64,000 nt of DNA from Tausonia pullulans (taxonomy: Eukaryota > Basidiomycota > Tremellomycetes > Cystofilobasidiales > Mrakiaceae): contig OX637634.1 in assembly GCA_951802195.1 (NCBI GenBank), positions 186,001-250,000 on the forward strand, read 5' to 3'. Positions 32,411-45,144 of this stretch are shown here, in pieces; the first letter of the stretch is position 1, and each line of letters starts with the position of its first letter. The notes beneath the pieces are model-generated. The model did not search any database, was not told where the DNA came from, and saw only the letters and a program-made list of their open reading frames with translations. The position numbers were made by a program, and so were the translations under genes.

Positions 32411-33876
32411 AGCCTTATGGATAAGTCAGATGTGGGCGAATCGTTGGGAGGAGGAGGAGGGAGGAGGGGAGTGTGTGCCGCGCCAAGAACTGTGGTTCAG
32501 AAGCTCAAGGAAAATGGGATTAATCATCTTGCTCTCACAGTGATAGCATTCGGCGAGCAAGCCGTCAGAGCCCGGCGGCGCATTGCTCATTCGCGCCTTG
32601 GCGGCCTCAACCCTTGACTTCTCGGGGCAAACGCTGTCCTCGTCACAGAGGATTCCGTGTCGTTGAAGCTGAGGACGGGGTCATGGTCGGGTGGGAGGGT
32701 AGGCTTGAGGGCGAAGAGATCTCGCATCCTCCTCTTCTGTATCGTTCTGTCCGATGCTGCTCCCTATCAGATGTAAAAACACCTCGGGGTCGGAGGTGCA
32801 TCTTTTGGATTTGATTTTTGGTCCAAGCGGCATTGCTAGTCTCTCGTGAAGAACTAACGCAGCTCGCGTCTGTTGCAGTCCTCGGTGGCCTGCCTTTTGT
32901 CCCCATCTTCCACTTCTCGTCGAACACGCCCCCTGAATCCGCAAGAAGCCCAAGAACGCGCTGTCCAGGACGAGGACTAGATGTTAGCAACATAGCGTGC
33001 ACGCACGCGATAGACCCTGTCTCTTTCGCCACTGTACTCACTACACCTTGACCGTATCTTACTATAATCTTTCCATAGCTCCGCCTTATCACAACGTATG
33101 AATTCTTGACACATAGCCGATCTTTCCTATATGTGTCCACGACAGCGAGCCGGGCGAGTCCTACAGAACAGGAGACTAGATAGACTACTTAGCCAGCACC
33201 CCCTCTCGTCGTTCCTCTTTTCCTTTCAGCTGATCTGATCACGCCAGAGCTTGCTCGATCAAAGCGATGCAAACATTCATGCACGGGTGACCAACTTGAT
33301 CCGCGGGTCATCCTGATCAGAACTGCTGCCACTCGGGGAGATTCACGTTCTGGATTTGGCAGATCTTTATTTTCGGCCGAGCGGCAGCATCTCGAACGAG
33401 GGCCACCCCTGGAAGCAAAGAGAGGAAGAGGCTATTCACCGACGTGGCTCGGCTCGCCTCATGAGGTTGGTCGGACTAATCGTCAAGCGGAAGGGAGGAA
33501 GCCTGTCGCTCTCAGGAAAGAAAGTCTGCTCAAGTTTGTGGAAATGGTGAGTGGAGGGCAGCCAGTAGGCGTCTCTAGGGGTTGGCACGCGCGAGGAGGA
33601 GGGGCGGAGCGACAAGACAGGGGAGAGAGACAAGCCAAGCAGAGGAGAGAAGCATTTTCCGGCCCTAACCCGGCCGGCGCGCCCTTGAAGCAAGGCGCGA
33701 GCGAGGAAGGAAGAAAGAATAGCTTGACCTCGCGCGAGGGCTGGCGAGGGAAGACTCGCCTCCAACCAGCACATCCCCCCTTCGTCCCATTCCATTCTCT
33801 GTGCGAACCCATTCCCCCCTCCTATCCACCACAGCACTTGACGTCCAAGGCCAAACCAGAACAACTCCAGCCAGCC
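32411..33876. other. Gene-poor region and leader of the zinc-finger gene
   Basis: About 1.5 kb. 32,411-33,350 shows no supported gene; it may include eroded 5' parts of the LINE remnant. 33,540-33,876 is upstream of the zinc-finger ATG and probably holds its promoter and leader. An open frame continues upstream in phase with the zinc-finger gene, but it has no homology and no better start. Confidence 0.35.
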
Positions 33877-35647
33877 ATGCAGCAACAGCGCTACCACCAC
33901 CCCCTCCCGTCCGCCTTCAATGTCCAACCGGCGGGCGCCCCAGTCCTCAGCTCTGGCCTGGGTTCTTCCTATTCTGTGCCCCAGCAACAGCAGCAGCCTC
34001 AGGGCGCCCCGCCCCAGCTGGATGCACGTTTCCTCGCAAGCATCCAGTCGCTCTACCCGAGCGTCGCTAGTTCCATGGCGGAGGTCGCGGCGGCGATCCA
34101 CGCGTATCTGACGGTACGAGGCGTCTCACTGGCCTGGGGCAATTGGTCCTCGGTGACCGACCAGCCTGCTGACGTCCAGGCGCCGCCTTCTCCCTTGCTC
34201 CCCTCCCCTCTCTCTCTACCTCCTTGCCCTCTCCTTTCCTCTTCTTCTCCTCCCCTCGCCTCTCTTCTGTCTTCGCCGCTTGCTTCCCCCTCTCCATCTT
34301 TTTTCTTCTCCTCCCCCACTTCACAGGGTCGCGCCAACATTGTCAGTCCATTCCCCCCCGCTCCGCGCTGGCACCGCCTCTCTCGGCCTCAATACACTGA
34401 CGACGCCGCCTTCGAACTCTTTTCACCGTCATCTTCTATTCCTCTTCTTCCTTCACAGGTCTACGAAGAGCGCCAGACCTCATACCTCGGGCAGTCCTCG
34501 GATGCCTTGCTTCAGCAGCGTGCCATCGAGTCGCTTCTCGTCCAGACCGGTCAGACGCCTCACCTCCAGCAACAACAGCTCACGGACTACGCCGGGAACG
34601 CGGGATACGCACCCTATCTGCTCGCCTCTGGTGGGTACACGCAGCAGCAGCAGAGCCAAGTCCTCCCTCCTACACTCGCCTACGGCCTCTACGAGGACCA
34701 AGCCCCAAACCAGCCGACTACCTACCACCAGGCTCTGCAGCTTCAGCAGGCCAGCCAGATGGCAACTTCCCAGCCGGCCTCGCCCCCTGGCCTTCACTTC
34801 AGTACGGGCTCGCAGTCGTCGGCCTCGACCGCGGAGTCGCCGCTCCTCTCGGACATCGAGCTGGCTCCCCAATCGTTCCAGTTTGACACCTCGTTCGGTG
34901 CGACCGACATCTTCAGCAGCTCCGACACGGGAGTGCCCACCCCGGCCTTCTCGCTCGCTGGCGTCGTCAAGAACTTCGAGGCTCGCAGCAGTCCTCAGTC
35001 GTCACGCGATGGATCACCATCGACCTCATCGCCTGCCTCGTCAGTAATTACCTTGCCAACTTATCCTTCTTGCTCTTTCGATGGAGACGTAGGGTTAAAC
35101 CTCGACCTTGCTCTTTCCAGTTCGTTCACTCCGGCCTCACCTTATCATTTCAACGCGGTCCCCGGTTCGACTTCATTTGGTTCAGAGGCCGAATTCCTGG
35201 CTGCCTGCAATGACTCAGAGCCCAAGAAGAAGCATGCTTGCCGCATCTGCCACCGTGGCTTTGCCCGTGCCTTCAATCTCAAGGTTCCTAAGTTTTCCTT
35301 GGCTCTCAATTCATTTCGAGCTCACTTGCTGACATACTTGCCTGTCTCTTTATCCCTCTTCATTACAGTCCCACATGCTTACCCATGATCCCTCTAGGCC
35401 CAAGCCCCACGTTTGCCCCCACCCATCTTGCGCCCGTGGATTTTCCCGAGCCCACGACCTCGAGCGTCACCGGCAAGGCATTCACAACGGTCAGTCCCTC
35501 CTTAATGTCGCGCAGAGGTATCGCAGGAGAACCCGCGTTGACGCCAATGTCACTTCAGACGGCCCTCTCCACGAGAAGTCGCAGATGGGTCTTGCCCTTG
35601 GCGGTAAGGCTAGGAAGCGCTCCATCCGGGGCGTCTCCTCCGTCTAA
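33877..35647 (+). CDS. C2H2 zinc-finger transcription factor
   Basis: Probable sequence-specific nuclear DNA-binding regulator. Four exons: 33877-34113, 34327-34341, 34459-35283, 35369-35647 (about 451 aa, all in phase). A Gln-rich, low-complexity N-terminal three quarters (MQQQRYHH, PQQQQQPQ, LQQQQL) is followed by two C2H2 fingers near the C-terminus: CRICHRGFARAFNLKSHMLTH (C-x2-C-x12-H-x3-H) and a second with C-PHPS-C, GFSRAHDLERHRQGIH. The intron between NLK and SHML splits finger 1 inside its helix. Exon 2 is only 15 nt (GRANI) and is inferred from two back-to-back GT-AG introns; an unspliced reading also stays open here, so this exon is less sure. The two-finger arrangement with HAC-RICH, LE-RH-RQG resembles fungal Msn2/stress-type finger pairs only loosely; target unknown. 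Confidence 0.8.
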
Positions 35648-36475
35648 TTCAACTCGTCGCTGGGAGGCGTTCATAGAATGGTGCGTTTAATACATTGCTC
35701 CTCCATCCTGCGACCTTGCCCCGTTGTCTGACATAGTCGTCTCTTCGCCCGTCAGCCCGTCCACACCACACCAACTTCCGCCATGTGCACCCCACTACCG
35801 ACTCGCAATCTCGTCTCCTCCAATTGGTAGTTCTGTCGTCGCCGAAATGCGTCGCGAGCCACGGTTGTTTGAGTAGTAGTCTCCTCCCATCTTCCCTTCC
35901 CATCCTCATGCTTCAACCGTAAGTGTCTGCAACCTCGGCGTCTAGTCCCACATTTTATTGCGATTTCTGACTTTTCTGTCGCCTTGTTTCTGTCAAAAGA
36001 TCTCGTCTCCCTTCCCCCCCCCGTGTTCTCTGTCTTTCGCCTCGTTTCTCGAGCCGCCTCGCTCAACCCAGGATCTTGGTATCCTCCAGTGTTTAGGGCC
36101 TTGGCCGCCTCGTTCTCGATGGCTATATTTCTTTTCCTTTCTTTTCTGTTTCGTTTTTGTGTCTGTTTACCACTTCCTTGTTCCCTAGCGTCGTATGACG
36201 GCTTTGCGATGTTGCCCTCATTTTTATTTTCATCGATGATGCTCTTTGTTCTTGTTTGGTGTCCCTGTATAGATCTTTCGTGAGCATAAACATGGCCCAT
36301 CTGGTATGCGTTGAAGTGGACATAGTTTGGTGAAGAAGCAACCAGGTAGCAAGGCGAGGATGTGCGCTTGCCGACAGCCGGGGCCCATGCAAGTTGAGCT
36401 CCACGAGTACGCTCACTCTCCCAACTGCTTGCCCTCCTCTCCTCAACCACCATTACCTCCCCTCTCCTTCGCGCC
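35648..36475. other. Intergenic, zinc-finger gene to STS1
   Basis: About 830 bp. The plus strand is T/C-rich (many TTTC and CTTT runs at 35,960-36,260), as expected of a 3' UTR and a leader. An ORF on the minus strand spans it but is just the mirror of this composition. Nothing else supported. Confidence 0.4.
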
Positions 36476-37902
36476 ATGGCTCACGTCCACCCCTCATTTC
36501 CCCTTGCTCCCGTCCCCCACCAGCCCTCATCTATCGGGTTTGGGTTTGGGTTCCCCCGTAGCCAGACTGTGTCCTCGCCGGCAGCCCATTCGTTCGGCTT
36601 CGGCGCCGCTCTCGCTTCACCCGCCAGGCGACCCCAGCCTCAGCACGCGTCGAGCTCGCCCTCGACCCTCCAGAGGTTTTCCCCTTCACCTGTACCTTCG
36701 GCTTTCACCCCTTCGTCGCACGTCACCGGGCTGCAAGACGTGGCTGGTTCGTCCAAGCGTCAAATCGAGGCGTCCCAGTCAAGCAACTCGAAGCGGCGGG
36801 CAAGAGATTCAGATGACGATAACGATGATGACCATGGAGGACTCTTGCAGGTGGCGCGGCTTCGTGGCTCTTCGAATCTCATTGGAGGCAGGAGGACCAT
36901 GAGAGGACTCAAGAAGTCGAGGATGGACGGTGCGGCAAGCGTTGAGGACGGCGGCTTTGGCCAGTCGACAGCTTCGTCCTCACCCTCGAGCTCGCCACCG
37001 GAGGTAGATGTCGGCGTTCTGCTCGGTCCGTAATACGATCCTCTCACGGAGCTGCTAGACTGAATGAACAGCTGATGAATCCTCCCCTCTCGCATTCGCA
37101 GCCTTGCTCCCGTCCTCGTCCCTGCTCCCCATCCTCACCTCCCTCGTCACCAAACATCCCTCCCTTCAATCGGACCTGATAGCTCTCATCCCGACGCCCT
37201 CGCTCACTACCGCTCTCGATGCCCTCCGTGCGGCCGAGAACAATGTCAGGGAGACCGTCCCCTTCGGTTTCTCGCTCCAGGCGGCGGCTCAGGGTCAGGG
37301 CGTCTCGGAAGCCTACGTTCTCTCGCGTGTTCAGGGACCGGTTGGGGAGCTCGCCTCTCTCGTTCGTACTTATTTCCCTTTTGGCCGGCTGCTGTTGTTC
37401 CCTCTCTCTGAACTTTGCCATATCTGTGTCTGTCTTGCCCATCCAGATCCAAGCCCATCTCCCCTTTTTCACAAAGACTCCCACACCCCATCCCTCCACG
37501 ACGTTCCCGTACCTCCATGCCACGACTCAGCTTCTCCTCCGCCTCTCCTCATCCCTGCCCGCGCCGCTGGTCGCGCTCGACCTCCTCTGGACGCGTATCG
37601 CTGACGAGTGGCTCAAGTGGGTCCAAGCCGTCTCGACACTCGTTAACAAGGAAGGCGGCATGGTTGCCGCGGGCGTCGCCGACAGCTGGGTCCGCGAGCT
37701 CGACGCCTGTGCCGCTAAGTCCAGCAACCCGGCGGGCAACGGCACCCCCATTCGACTTGAAGACAAGATCCGCTCTCAGATCGGCGTCGTGAGGGACCGC
37801 TGGGTGGGCGAAGTTGGCTGGATGGTTGGCCGCCGGCTCGAGCAGGTCCACCAGGTCAACCATGGGGATGTCGGCATGGGGGGGATGGACGAGGAGCTCT
37901 GA
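36476..37902 (+). CDS. STS1: Nuclear proteasome tether, Cut8/STS1 family
   Basis: Cut8/Sts1 proteins hold the 26S proteasome at the nuclear envelope and are needed for protein turnover at mitosis. Three exons close in phase: 36476-37025, 37102-37361, 37447-37902, giving 421 aa. The first ~180 residues are Ser/Pro-rich with a likely NLS (SKRRARDSDDD and MRGLKKSRMD). The Cut8 helical domain follows: LLPILTSLVTKHPSLQSDLIALIPTPSL, LDALRAAENNV, ETVPFG, VLSRV, YLHATTQLLLRL, LLWTRIADEWLKWV, matching the family's I-P-x-P-T/S-L and ALRAAE blocks and the six-helix bundle. Longer than yeast Sts1 mainly because of its disordered head. Confidence 0.82.
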
Positions 37903-38200
37903 TGTCATTCTTCTCTCGCTCCTTCGCTCGCCTCCTTCTCTCTGTCCTTTTCGTAGTTGTTTTGTCATTTTCTCTTCATTGTCGCTACGTTTTCTCGTTC
38001 CTCATTGACTCATCGGCTAGACCCCCCCCCCCCCCCCCCTTCCATCCCATTTTGTTAGCATCGCAAGGTTCCTATTTCCACCATCTCACACTTCTCACGA
38101 TCCATGACGACCCTTTCATACGACACGACACGACCTCTTGAGGGCAAAGATTCATCTAAACAACTTATACGGCTCCAAGTCTTTCCTCCTCTGCAAAACA
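37903..38200. other. Convergent intergenic region with a C tract
   Basis: About 300 bp between the STS1 stop and the malic enzyme stop. It contains a run of about 18 C's at 38,020-38,038 preceded by T/C-rich sequence. Likely the two 3' UTRs. Confidence 0.4.
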
Positions 38201-41200
38201 TCAGTCAATCTAAGATGGTGAGTTGGTTAGGCGAGCCAACGAGAAGTCGTCAGCAAGAGCGCCCCGCCTGCAAGCGCCTGGAAGGCTCGGGAAGGGAGAC
38301 AGAGACTCACGAGCTCAAGAGGCCTGTAGATCGGGTCCCACGTGTTGGCCTTGATGCGCTCCTCGATCTGAGCGAGGTCCATGCCCTCGAGCTCTGGGAC
38401 CCGGTGCTGGCCCTCCTCTACGGCGCGTTTGATGACGGCCGCGGCGACCTTAACGGAAACAGAACGGACCTCCGGGAGGTCGGGGAGGAGGGAGGCGCCC
38501 GGGTGAGTGAGGGCAGGGGAGAGGGCGGCGAGCGCCTGGACACCGGCGGCGAACTGAGGAGGGAGAGAGATTGGAGAGGAGACCGTGGTCAGCTTGCGTG
38601 CAAGACGAGGGGACAGTGTTGGCCCAAGATGCACCATTCCGGGGGAGAGCGATCGAGCCTTCGAGATGATGGCACCAAGTCCGAGAGCAGGGTAGATAAG
38701 AGCGTTCTGAAGGAGAGCGAGGTGTGAGTACCCAGACGCGCTTGTGGACAGGGCTGGCCATCACTCACATTCGTCTGCGCAACAACGTACTGCTTGCCGT
38801 TGGGCAGAATGCAGGGAGGGAAAGGGGAACCTGTCGCGAGAAGGGCGCGGCCATCGGTCCACTCCATTGCGTCGGCCGGGTCGACCTCGGCGAGGCTCGT
38901 CGGATTGCTCATCGGGAAGATGATAGGTTGCTCGACGTGGCTCGCCATTTCGCGGATGAGAGGCTCGTCGAACGACCGCGAGTGCGTCGATGTACCGATG
39001 AGAACCGTCGGCTTGACTTGTCGGACGACGTCCATCAGCCGGAGCGCATCCTGGTCCGGGTTGGCGCGCGGCCAGTTGGCGACCTCCTCGTCCGGTCGGG
39101 CATACTGGATCTGCGAGTGACGGAGAGACTCCCCCATCTGCAAGAAAAAGCGGACACGGCTCAGCGTCAAGCCTCTTCGAAAGCACGCTGGCAAGAGAAG
39201 CACATCACTCACCGACTCGACGAGAAGACCGTTGCGGTCGACGCACCAGAAGCGACGGTTGGCCTCCTCAGGTGAAAGCCCGTCGATGAGCACCATGCCG
39301 TCACGGATTTGCCGAGCGATACCTAGCCAGGAGAAGACAGAGTCGAAGGTCGTCAGGAAGTGAGCGAAAGAAACTGAGCATTCGAGAGAGACGGACCCAT
39401 GCCAGCCGAACCCGCGCCGTAAACGACAATCCGCTGGTCGGCGAGTGTCGACTTGGTGATGCCGACGGCGCTGCGGGCATGCAGATGATGTCAGTCATCT
39501 CTCCCTTAGCCGAAACGGAACAGACGCATGCGGGGGCGAGACTCACGCCATGAGGGCGGAAAGGGTGACAGCTCCGGTACCCTGGATGTCGTCGTTGAAG
39601 CACGGGATATGGTCTAGAAGGGGATGGTTTCAGAATGCAAGATACCTCTTTGAAGTACGGGTCAAGAGATGGATTCTCTCACCGGCGTACTTGTCCAGGA
39701 GACGCTGGGCGTTAGAAAGACCGAAGTCCTCGAAGTGGATGACTGTCGGAGAAGAGACTGAGTGAGTCCTGTCCTAAGTGGCAGTCTGGTCATCGCTTAG
39801 GCCTCACGAGCATCCGGGAAGAGAGTCTGGCAGTGCTTGATGAACTTGTCGATGAAGTCACTAAGTGAAGGCAAGCGTTAGGACTCGAATTGAGAAAATA
39901 TCGTAGGTGAGACATGGCTCACTCGTAGATCTTTCCACTGTAAATTCAAATCAAGGTCGGTAAGTCCGTGTATATGCCAAATCCTATAAGGAGGAGACGT
40001 ACCGAATGCGAGTGCGCTTCCAGCCGAGGTAGAGCGGGTCGGTGAAGAGAGCATGATTGTCTGAAGATGACAAGCATCAGCTGTCCATTAAGTCCAGCCT
40101 TCAAGAGCAGACCTGCTCACCGGTTCCGACATCAAGGACAACGGGGAGAATGCGATTCGGGTTGATTCCAGCGCCGAGAGTATAGAGGGCTGCCTTGGAC
40201 GTCGAGATCTAGGGGAACAGTCGAGCAGAGTCAGCAACCTGTCTCATCGCGTTGGGGCCTGGAAGGAGCGCGCCAACTGACAGTGATTCCTCCGACACCC
40301 TGGTCTCCGATGCCTGTAGGGCCGGATTTCCAGCAAGTCAGCAGTGAATGTCGAATTAGGCACCTGCTCTGAGAGGAACTTACCAAGAATAGCTTCCGAA
40401 TCCGTGACGACGATGAGGTCGATGGGCGCGTCGCGCTCGTTCGAGTCCGTCTTGTTCTCGCTCAGGTCAGCCTGACGGTTGAGTGAGTAGAGATGTGACT
40501 TGAGCTGGGCCTCCATGCCGTCGGCGTTGGGGAATGACTGCAAATGCGGGAGGAAGAGACAGGTCAGGTTCAGGCCTGGGTGCCTTGGCGAGCGAGGAAG
40601 CGAGGGATCCGTACAATGTAGCATCCCGTGGGACGTCGGAAGAGGTGGGAGTAGTTGCTGACGGCCTGTACGTGACAGGTAGAAATGGACAACACCGGTC
40701 AGATACGCTCGTACGAGACACGCTGTCATCTGCGTGTCAGGGCAGAGAATCACCTCGGCGGCTCCGGGAGTGTAGAGGATGCCGAGCAGCTCCTTGAGAT
40801 GGTCGCTCATAAGACGGTAGAAGAGAACCTGTGAAAAGAGTGTAACGGAAGATGGATGAGTCAAGTCCAGTGATGGGTGCCTGAGAGGAAAGCGAGAGTC
40901 CAGGAGACTGACCTGATTTTGATCACGCATCGAGGCGAGGAAAGCGCTAGGGAAGAAATCGACAAGAGGTCAGCTCATGAGAGCAGTATGGTCCAGGGTG
41001 CGATAGTGAGCTGTTAAACTGACTGCTTGAGGAGGACAGTAGGCTGCTTGTGAAGCTGGGCGTAGGCTCGTTGAACCTGGGTCTCGAGGTCGTGGACCTG
41101 TCGTCGTGATAACGTTCGCGCTAGGCTGTCAACGACCCTGCCTGATGAGCCAAGACAGCGCCAGTCGAACAGACTCACCTCGTAGGGAAGCATGCCCTCA

Positions 41201-41851
41201 AGACCAAAAATGGAACGTTCCTCTCGCGTAAAGGCCGCTCCCTATGAAGAAAGCGCGCATTCTCGCGTGTCAGAATGCGAATGTAGCTCGCCTGACCGGT
41301 CTTCTGCGAGGGGCTCCTTCGGTCCTTCTCTTCCTCGAGACGCACCTTGTTAAGCCGAGGAGTGTTAAGGAGAGCATCGCCTCGTAGGTTGGTCCTTGAA
41401 AGCCCAGTCTATCAACAAACGAAACTATCACCTGCGGAAGTCTCTCCATTCCTCCTTTTCTCCCCCCCCCACCACATATCGGAGTCTCCAGCCGAATTGA
41501 AGGAGAGCGACTTACTTGACGCGAATGTAGTTCTTGTCCCGGGAGGAGACGACGAGCTCGCGTCGGGTCTTAGCGGTCGCAAGACCCCGCTTTCCGGTGG
41601 CTTGGAGCCTGATGAGATTGCAGGCGAGAGCGTATAGGGAACAGGAAAGAAGTCATGACAGAGGGGGGGAGGGGGGGGGGGGAGAGGAGGGGGGCGAAGA
41701 GGACAGCCGCCGGGCGGGATCAGCCTCGACCAAGTCCAGCGCCTCGACCAGGTCCAGCGACGATGGCTGCCTGACTTCTAGGCGAGGCATGGGCAGTGCA
41801 AAGTCCAACAGAGACTCACGCTTGAGTCGCGCGTAGTTTGGCGGTGAACAT
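38201..41851 (-). CDS. MAE1: NAD-dependent malic enzyme, mitochondrial
   Basis: Oxidative decarboxylation of malate to pyruvate with NAD(P)H formation, in the mitochondrial matrix. Split into many short exons. The N-terminus MFTAKLRATQA-LQATGKRGLATAKTRRELVV is Arg/Ala-rich without acids, a mitochondrial presequence. Family blocks read in order: LRGDALLNTPRLNK, AFTREERSIFGLEGMLPYEV (malic enzyme start), VVTDSEAILGIGDQGVGG (the GDxG catalytic/NAD block), PCFNDDIQGTGAVTLSALMA (the malic-enzyme FNDDIQGT signature that binds metal), LIGTSTHSRSFDEPLIREMA, IIFPMSNPTS, ATGSPFPP, and the C-terminal IKANTWDPIYRPLEL. The last exon is probably only 9 nt (Ile-Asp-stop at 38209-38201), since the preceding exon ends at a GTGAGTC site; without that splice the frame runs on to 38227. 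Start at 41851 is set by the presequence. Confidence 0.88.
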
Positions 41852-42456
41852 GGCGATGGAATGAGTGACGGTTGCGAGAGAGTTTGGAAGGAAAGAAGAT
41901 CAATGACTGTCCTCGATGGTCTTTCCCGAAGGGCGGAGCCGCTCTCCCCCCGACCAATGCCGTATTCTTCCCGCCGGCGCCAACACCCCAGGCATCTCCA
42001 TCTCGGGACCCCTGGACCCAGATCTTTCCCGGGTCTTTTTTTACGTCGACGAGCATGAAAGAGAGGGAAACGGGGAAGGGCAAGGGTCTCGCGGGCGGTA
42101 CAACTACCCAAGGCCTTACGTATGCCTTCATCCCCGACAGGGTCAAGGTTTCCTCGTTCTCCTTCTCCTCTCACATTTTTGCTTCGTCGCCCTCCTGCGC
42201 CATGAGATGACGTGCAAAATGGGTAGCGGCGGCGAAGTCCGACCACCGCGCTTGCCGCCGGCTCGCATTCAAGCGCGCGCAGGGCCCCATGGAAATTGAG
42301 GCGAGCCCCCTGAGCAAGAGCGTGTCCCTCTTCCTCCGAGGCAGCAGCGGTACCCTGCCCATAAGAGAGGCAAACAGTCATGGTAGACAGACAGGAACTC
42401 GAGCGGGCACTGAACGGCAGCGCGAAGCAAAGCAAAAGAGTCCACCCCGTCCCCGT
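41852..42456. other. Intergenic, malic enzyme start to TMEM33 stop
   Basis: About 600 bp. It would hold the malic enzyme promoter. Several GC-rich ORFs cross it on both strands, none with recognisable homology. Confidence 0.4.
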
Positions 42457-44300
42457 CTACCTCGCGGCAGCACGTCCACCAGCGGCAGGGCCCTGAGCAG
42501 GTGCAGGCTGGGCAGGTCCATCAGCACGAGCAAGGACAGTTCCCGCTGAAAAGCAACGGAAGGCAAAACGACGATCAGTCCATAAGCCACATGCACCCAG
42601 CGAGAGAAGAGAGCACGGCCAACTCACCCCATCTCTTCGTGAATGTCTTGGCGACTTCCCAGCCCTTTTGGACTGGGGGACCTTGGTTAGCGACGATCTT
42701 GTCTCCGCGCGAGGTGATGTCGTCGACGGCCCCACGAGTGAAGGCGCTGAAAAAGTCACAGGTCGGTCAACTCTTCGACTTGTCGCCGCAAAGGTCTCCA
42801 AGCTCACGAGTGGAAGTATCGCAGCCGGAGGAAGTGGGCGAAAAAGATGGGGGCGAGGAAGGAGTTCTGGAAGCTGAGGTTAGGAGAGCGCGAGGAAAGA
42901 CGCGTCAGTCACGACCCGCCGAGGAGGCAACATCCAGAAAGACAGGCACCGACAGGAGGGCTCCGAGGGCGACGCGAACAAAGATGACAAGTTCGGCATA
43001 GGCGACGAAGCGCATCGCCTTGTCGTAGTTGCCTGGCAGGTCAGCGACCAGTAGATCAGCTGCAGAATCAGAGGACGCCTATACCGCGTGACGTGAGCTC
43101 ACCCTTGACCCAGAGCTGGATCTGGCGGCCGATTTTCTCAGGTGCGGTGAGAGCCCTAGCCGGCTGACCGGGCTTAGAGGAAGGAGGCGGGGGAGCGAAC
43201 TCTGCAGGGAGGATAGGGTCAGGCCTGGGTCGAAGGGGCTGGCTGGTTGCCGGTTCTCGAGAAACGACTGCTGACTCGGGATGATACTGCGGGTTACGGA
43301 GTTTATCATCAGTTTCCGTTGTTGTATGCATGCCCCAAGATTGGACATGAACTCACTTGGCTCGGAGGAAGGTAAGACAGTGGAAGAGAGAGAAGGTGGC
43401 CTGGAGGGAGGATCGGGCGAGCGCATCAGCGGACAAACGTCATCGTTCTCACGCGAGCGACAGGCAGGAAGCCACGCACGAAGGGAAGAAGCGTGACTGC
43501 GAGCGGACATGCGAAAGACGGCTCTGATCAGCTTCGCTGGAAGAAAGGCACGGGGAGGCGCTACGAGAACTCAGACACGCACGAGCAATCTGGAAAGCCA
43601 GTAGCAGCAGCATCGCCGAGGAAGGTCAGTAGGAGCCGGGTCGAGCAGATGGCGGGCGAAGAAACTCACGGGCTTAGAGAACCACCAGTACGCGGCGAGA
43701 ACGAGATACTGGACGTTCTCATCCATCATCGCCTTCTGAAGGAACGGAAGCGAGAGCTGCGGGGTGCCGATGGACTTGCTGGCGAAGCGAGATGGCGGGA
43801 CGTGGAGGGCTGTCAGCAACATGAGACTTGGGCAGAAAGTCGGAAGCCCTCGCAGACTAGCTTGGGGAGGGGCTCACAAACAGACGATGGCATAGGAGAT
43901 AAGAGCTCCAAGATAGGCAGCTGAAGAGAGAGGGACAGGGCAATACGAGTGTCACTCAAGCCAGGCCATGAGGACGTGGAGGTGACGGCATCAAGGGGGG
44001 GGGGGCAATGTTCGCGCGCGGATAGCAACGATGCAGGGATCGCCCACCGCGGTCGATGGCGGGAGACGTACTCTTGTACCATCCAGCAGAGACGCCACGG
44101 AAAAGGACGGAAGAGAAGGCGACCTTGGTCGAGCAAAGCAGGAGGAGCGAGTGGCCAGCAGCCCAGAGGCTGCAAAGATGGGAAGGCCGGGAGGGAGGGA
44201 GGGAGGACGCGGTCAGGGTGGGCCGTCCGTGGGCAACGGTAGATGGGGAATTTGGATGTTCCGTCTGGAGAGGGACAGACTAGTGAGGATCGACAGCCAT
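42457..44300 (-). CDS. TMEM33/Pom33-family membrane protein
   Basis: Multi-pass protein of the TMEM33/Krüppel-homologue-2 family (yeast Pom33/Per33), which sits in the ER and nuclear envelope and helps nuclear pore distribution. Exon 1 is 20 nt (44300-44281, MAVDPHY) and joins in phase to LWAAGHSLLLLCSTKVAFSS (44169-44072), then AYLGALISYAIVCL (43920-43878), FKSIGTPQLSLPFLQKAMMD, ENVQYLVLAAYWWFSKP, ATFSLFHCLTFLRA, ALTAPEKIGRQIQLWVK, GNYDKAMRFVAYAELVIFVR, NSFLAPIFFAHFLRLRYFHS and a tail TRGAVDDITSRGDKIVANQG. DENVQYLxLAxxW, SLFHxLTFxR and the FLRxRYxxS blocks are diagnostic for the family. The C-terminus is a Pro/Ala/Gly-rich tail ending at 42457. Confidence 0.82.
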
Positions 44301-45144
44301 GGTGGGCGGGATGTTGGAGAGAAGAGGTGAGGGAAGGAGAGGTTGATGGTTGCGTGTGAACCCTCGCCCAGCGGACCGTTCGACCCAGCCCAGCCCTCCT
44401 TGCGCGCTGCCTCGGCGTGTCCCCGCTTGCCCTGCCTGGCCTGGCTCTTGCCGTCGTCGGTGTCGTTGGCGTCGTCATTGGCTACTCGCTCGCGCTCGAT
44501 CGACATCCCGCCGCCATAGGAAGTTGCGCCTTCCTCTCTTCTTCGCTCGCTGCCAGCCAGCCGTATCCGGAGGCCTCTTTGTGATCCCAACAGGAGCAGC
44601 TGGCCCAGGCCAGGCCCGAAGTCGCCGAGAGTGTCAGCAAGGAGCGGAGAAAAGACAAAACAATCGGCACGAATGAGCGGCCTACGTGGTGGCATCGGGG
44701 GTGACGACCGGTCGGGCAAGCGGCATGTGAGAGGTGAGGGCTAGCTCACCCTCCCTTGTTCGCTCCCTCGCTTGGGCCTCTCTCGCTAGTGGCCAACTCC
44801 TCTCCTCAGCCAGCCTCATCAGACAGACGCGGACCCCCTACCCCTGGGAAGGGGATTGGGGGGACAGTCTCGAACGCCTCCTGCGACCGACACTCGATGA
44901 CCCTTGTTTAGCTTCTCCTTGGCTCTTCTTTCTCTCTCTGTGTTTCCCCTCTCTCTCCCTCCCCTCCACCTCCTTCCTGCTCTCCCTCTTCTCTCCCAAC
45001 CGCCATCATCCCCTTCGTCTCCCATCACCCCGTCTCTTATTCAGCCTATCCTCGTCTCGTCCAGTCCAGTAGCATCCACCTGACAATCCCCCGGAACCTC
45101 TCTCCCTCTCGCCTGTCCTTCGTCTTTCTCTCCCGACGGTCGCC
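44301..45144. promoter_or_regulatory. Divergent promoter region with C/T-rich leader
   Basis: About 840 bp between head-to-head genes (TMEM33 on minus, 350-aa protein on plus). The last ~230 bp before the plus-strand ATG at 45145 are strongly pyrimidine-rich (TCTTTCTCTCTCTGTG and similar), typical of leaders upstream of start codons in this window. Confidence 0.4.

Noticed and set aside
33538-33876. Upstream in-frame extension of the zinc-finger gene
   Set aside because: The frame is open but low-complexity and lacks conservation; the MQQQ start is followed at once by the Gln-rich region.
35752-36477. 241-aa minus-strand ORF
   Set aside because: Lies over presumed 3' UTR and leader with T/C bias; its Arg/Glu-rich product mirrors that composition and shows no domain.
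41653-42435. 260-aa minus-strand ORF
   Set aside because: Crosses the first exon and intron of malic enzyme in another reading; no conserved block.
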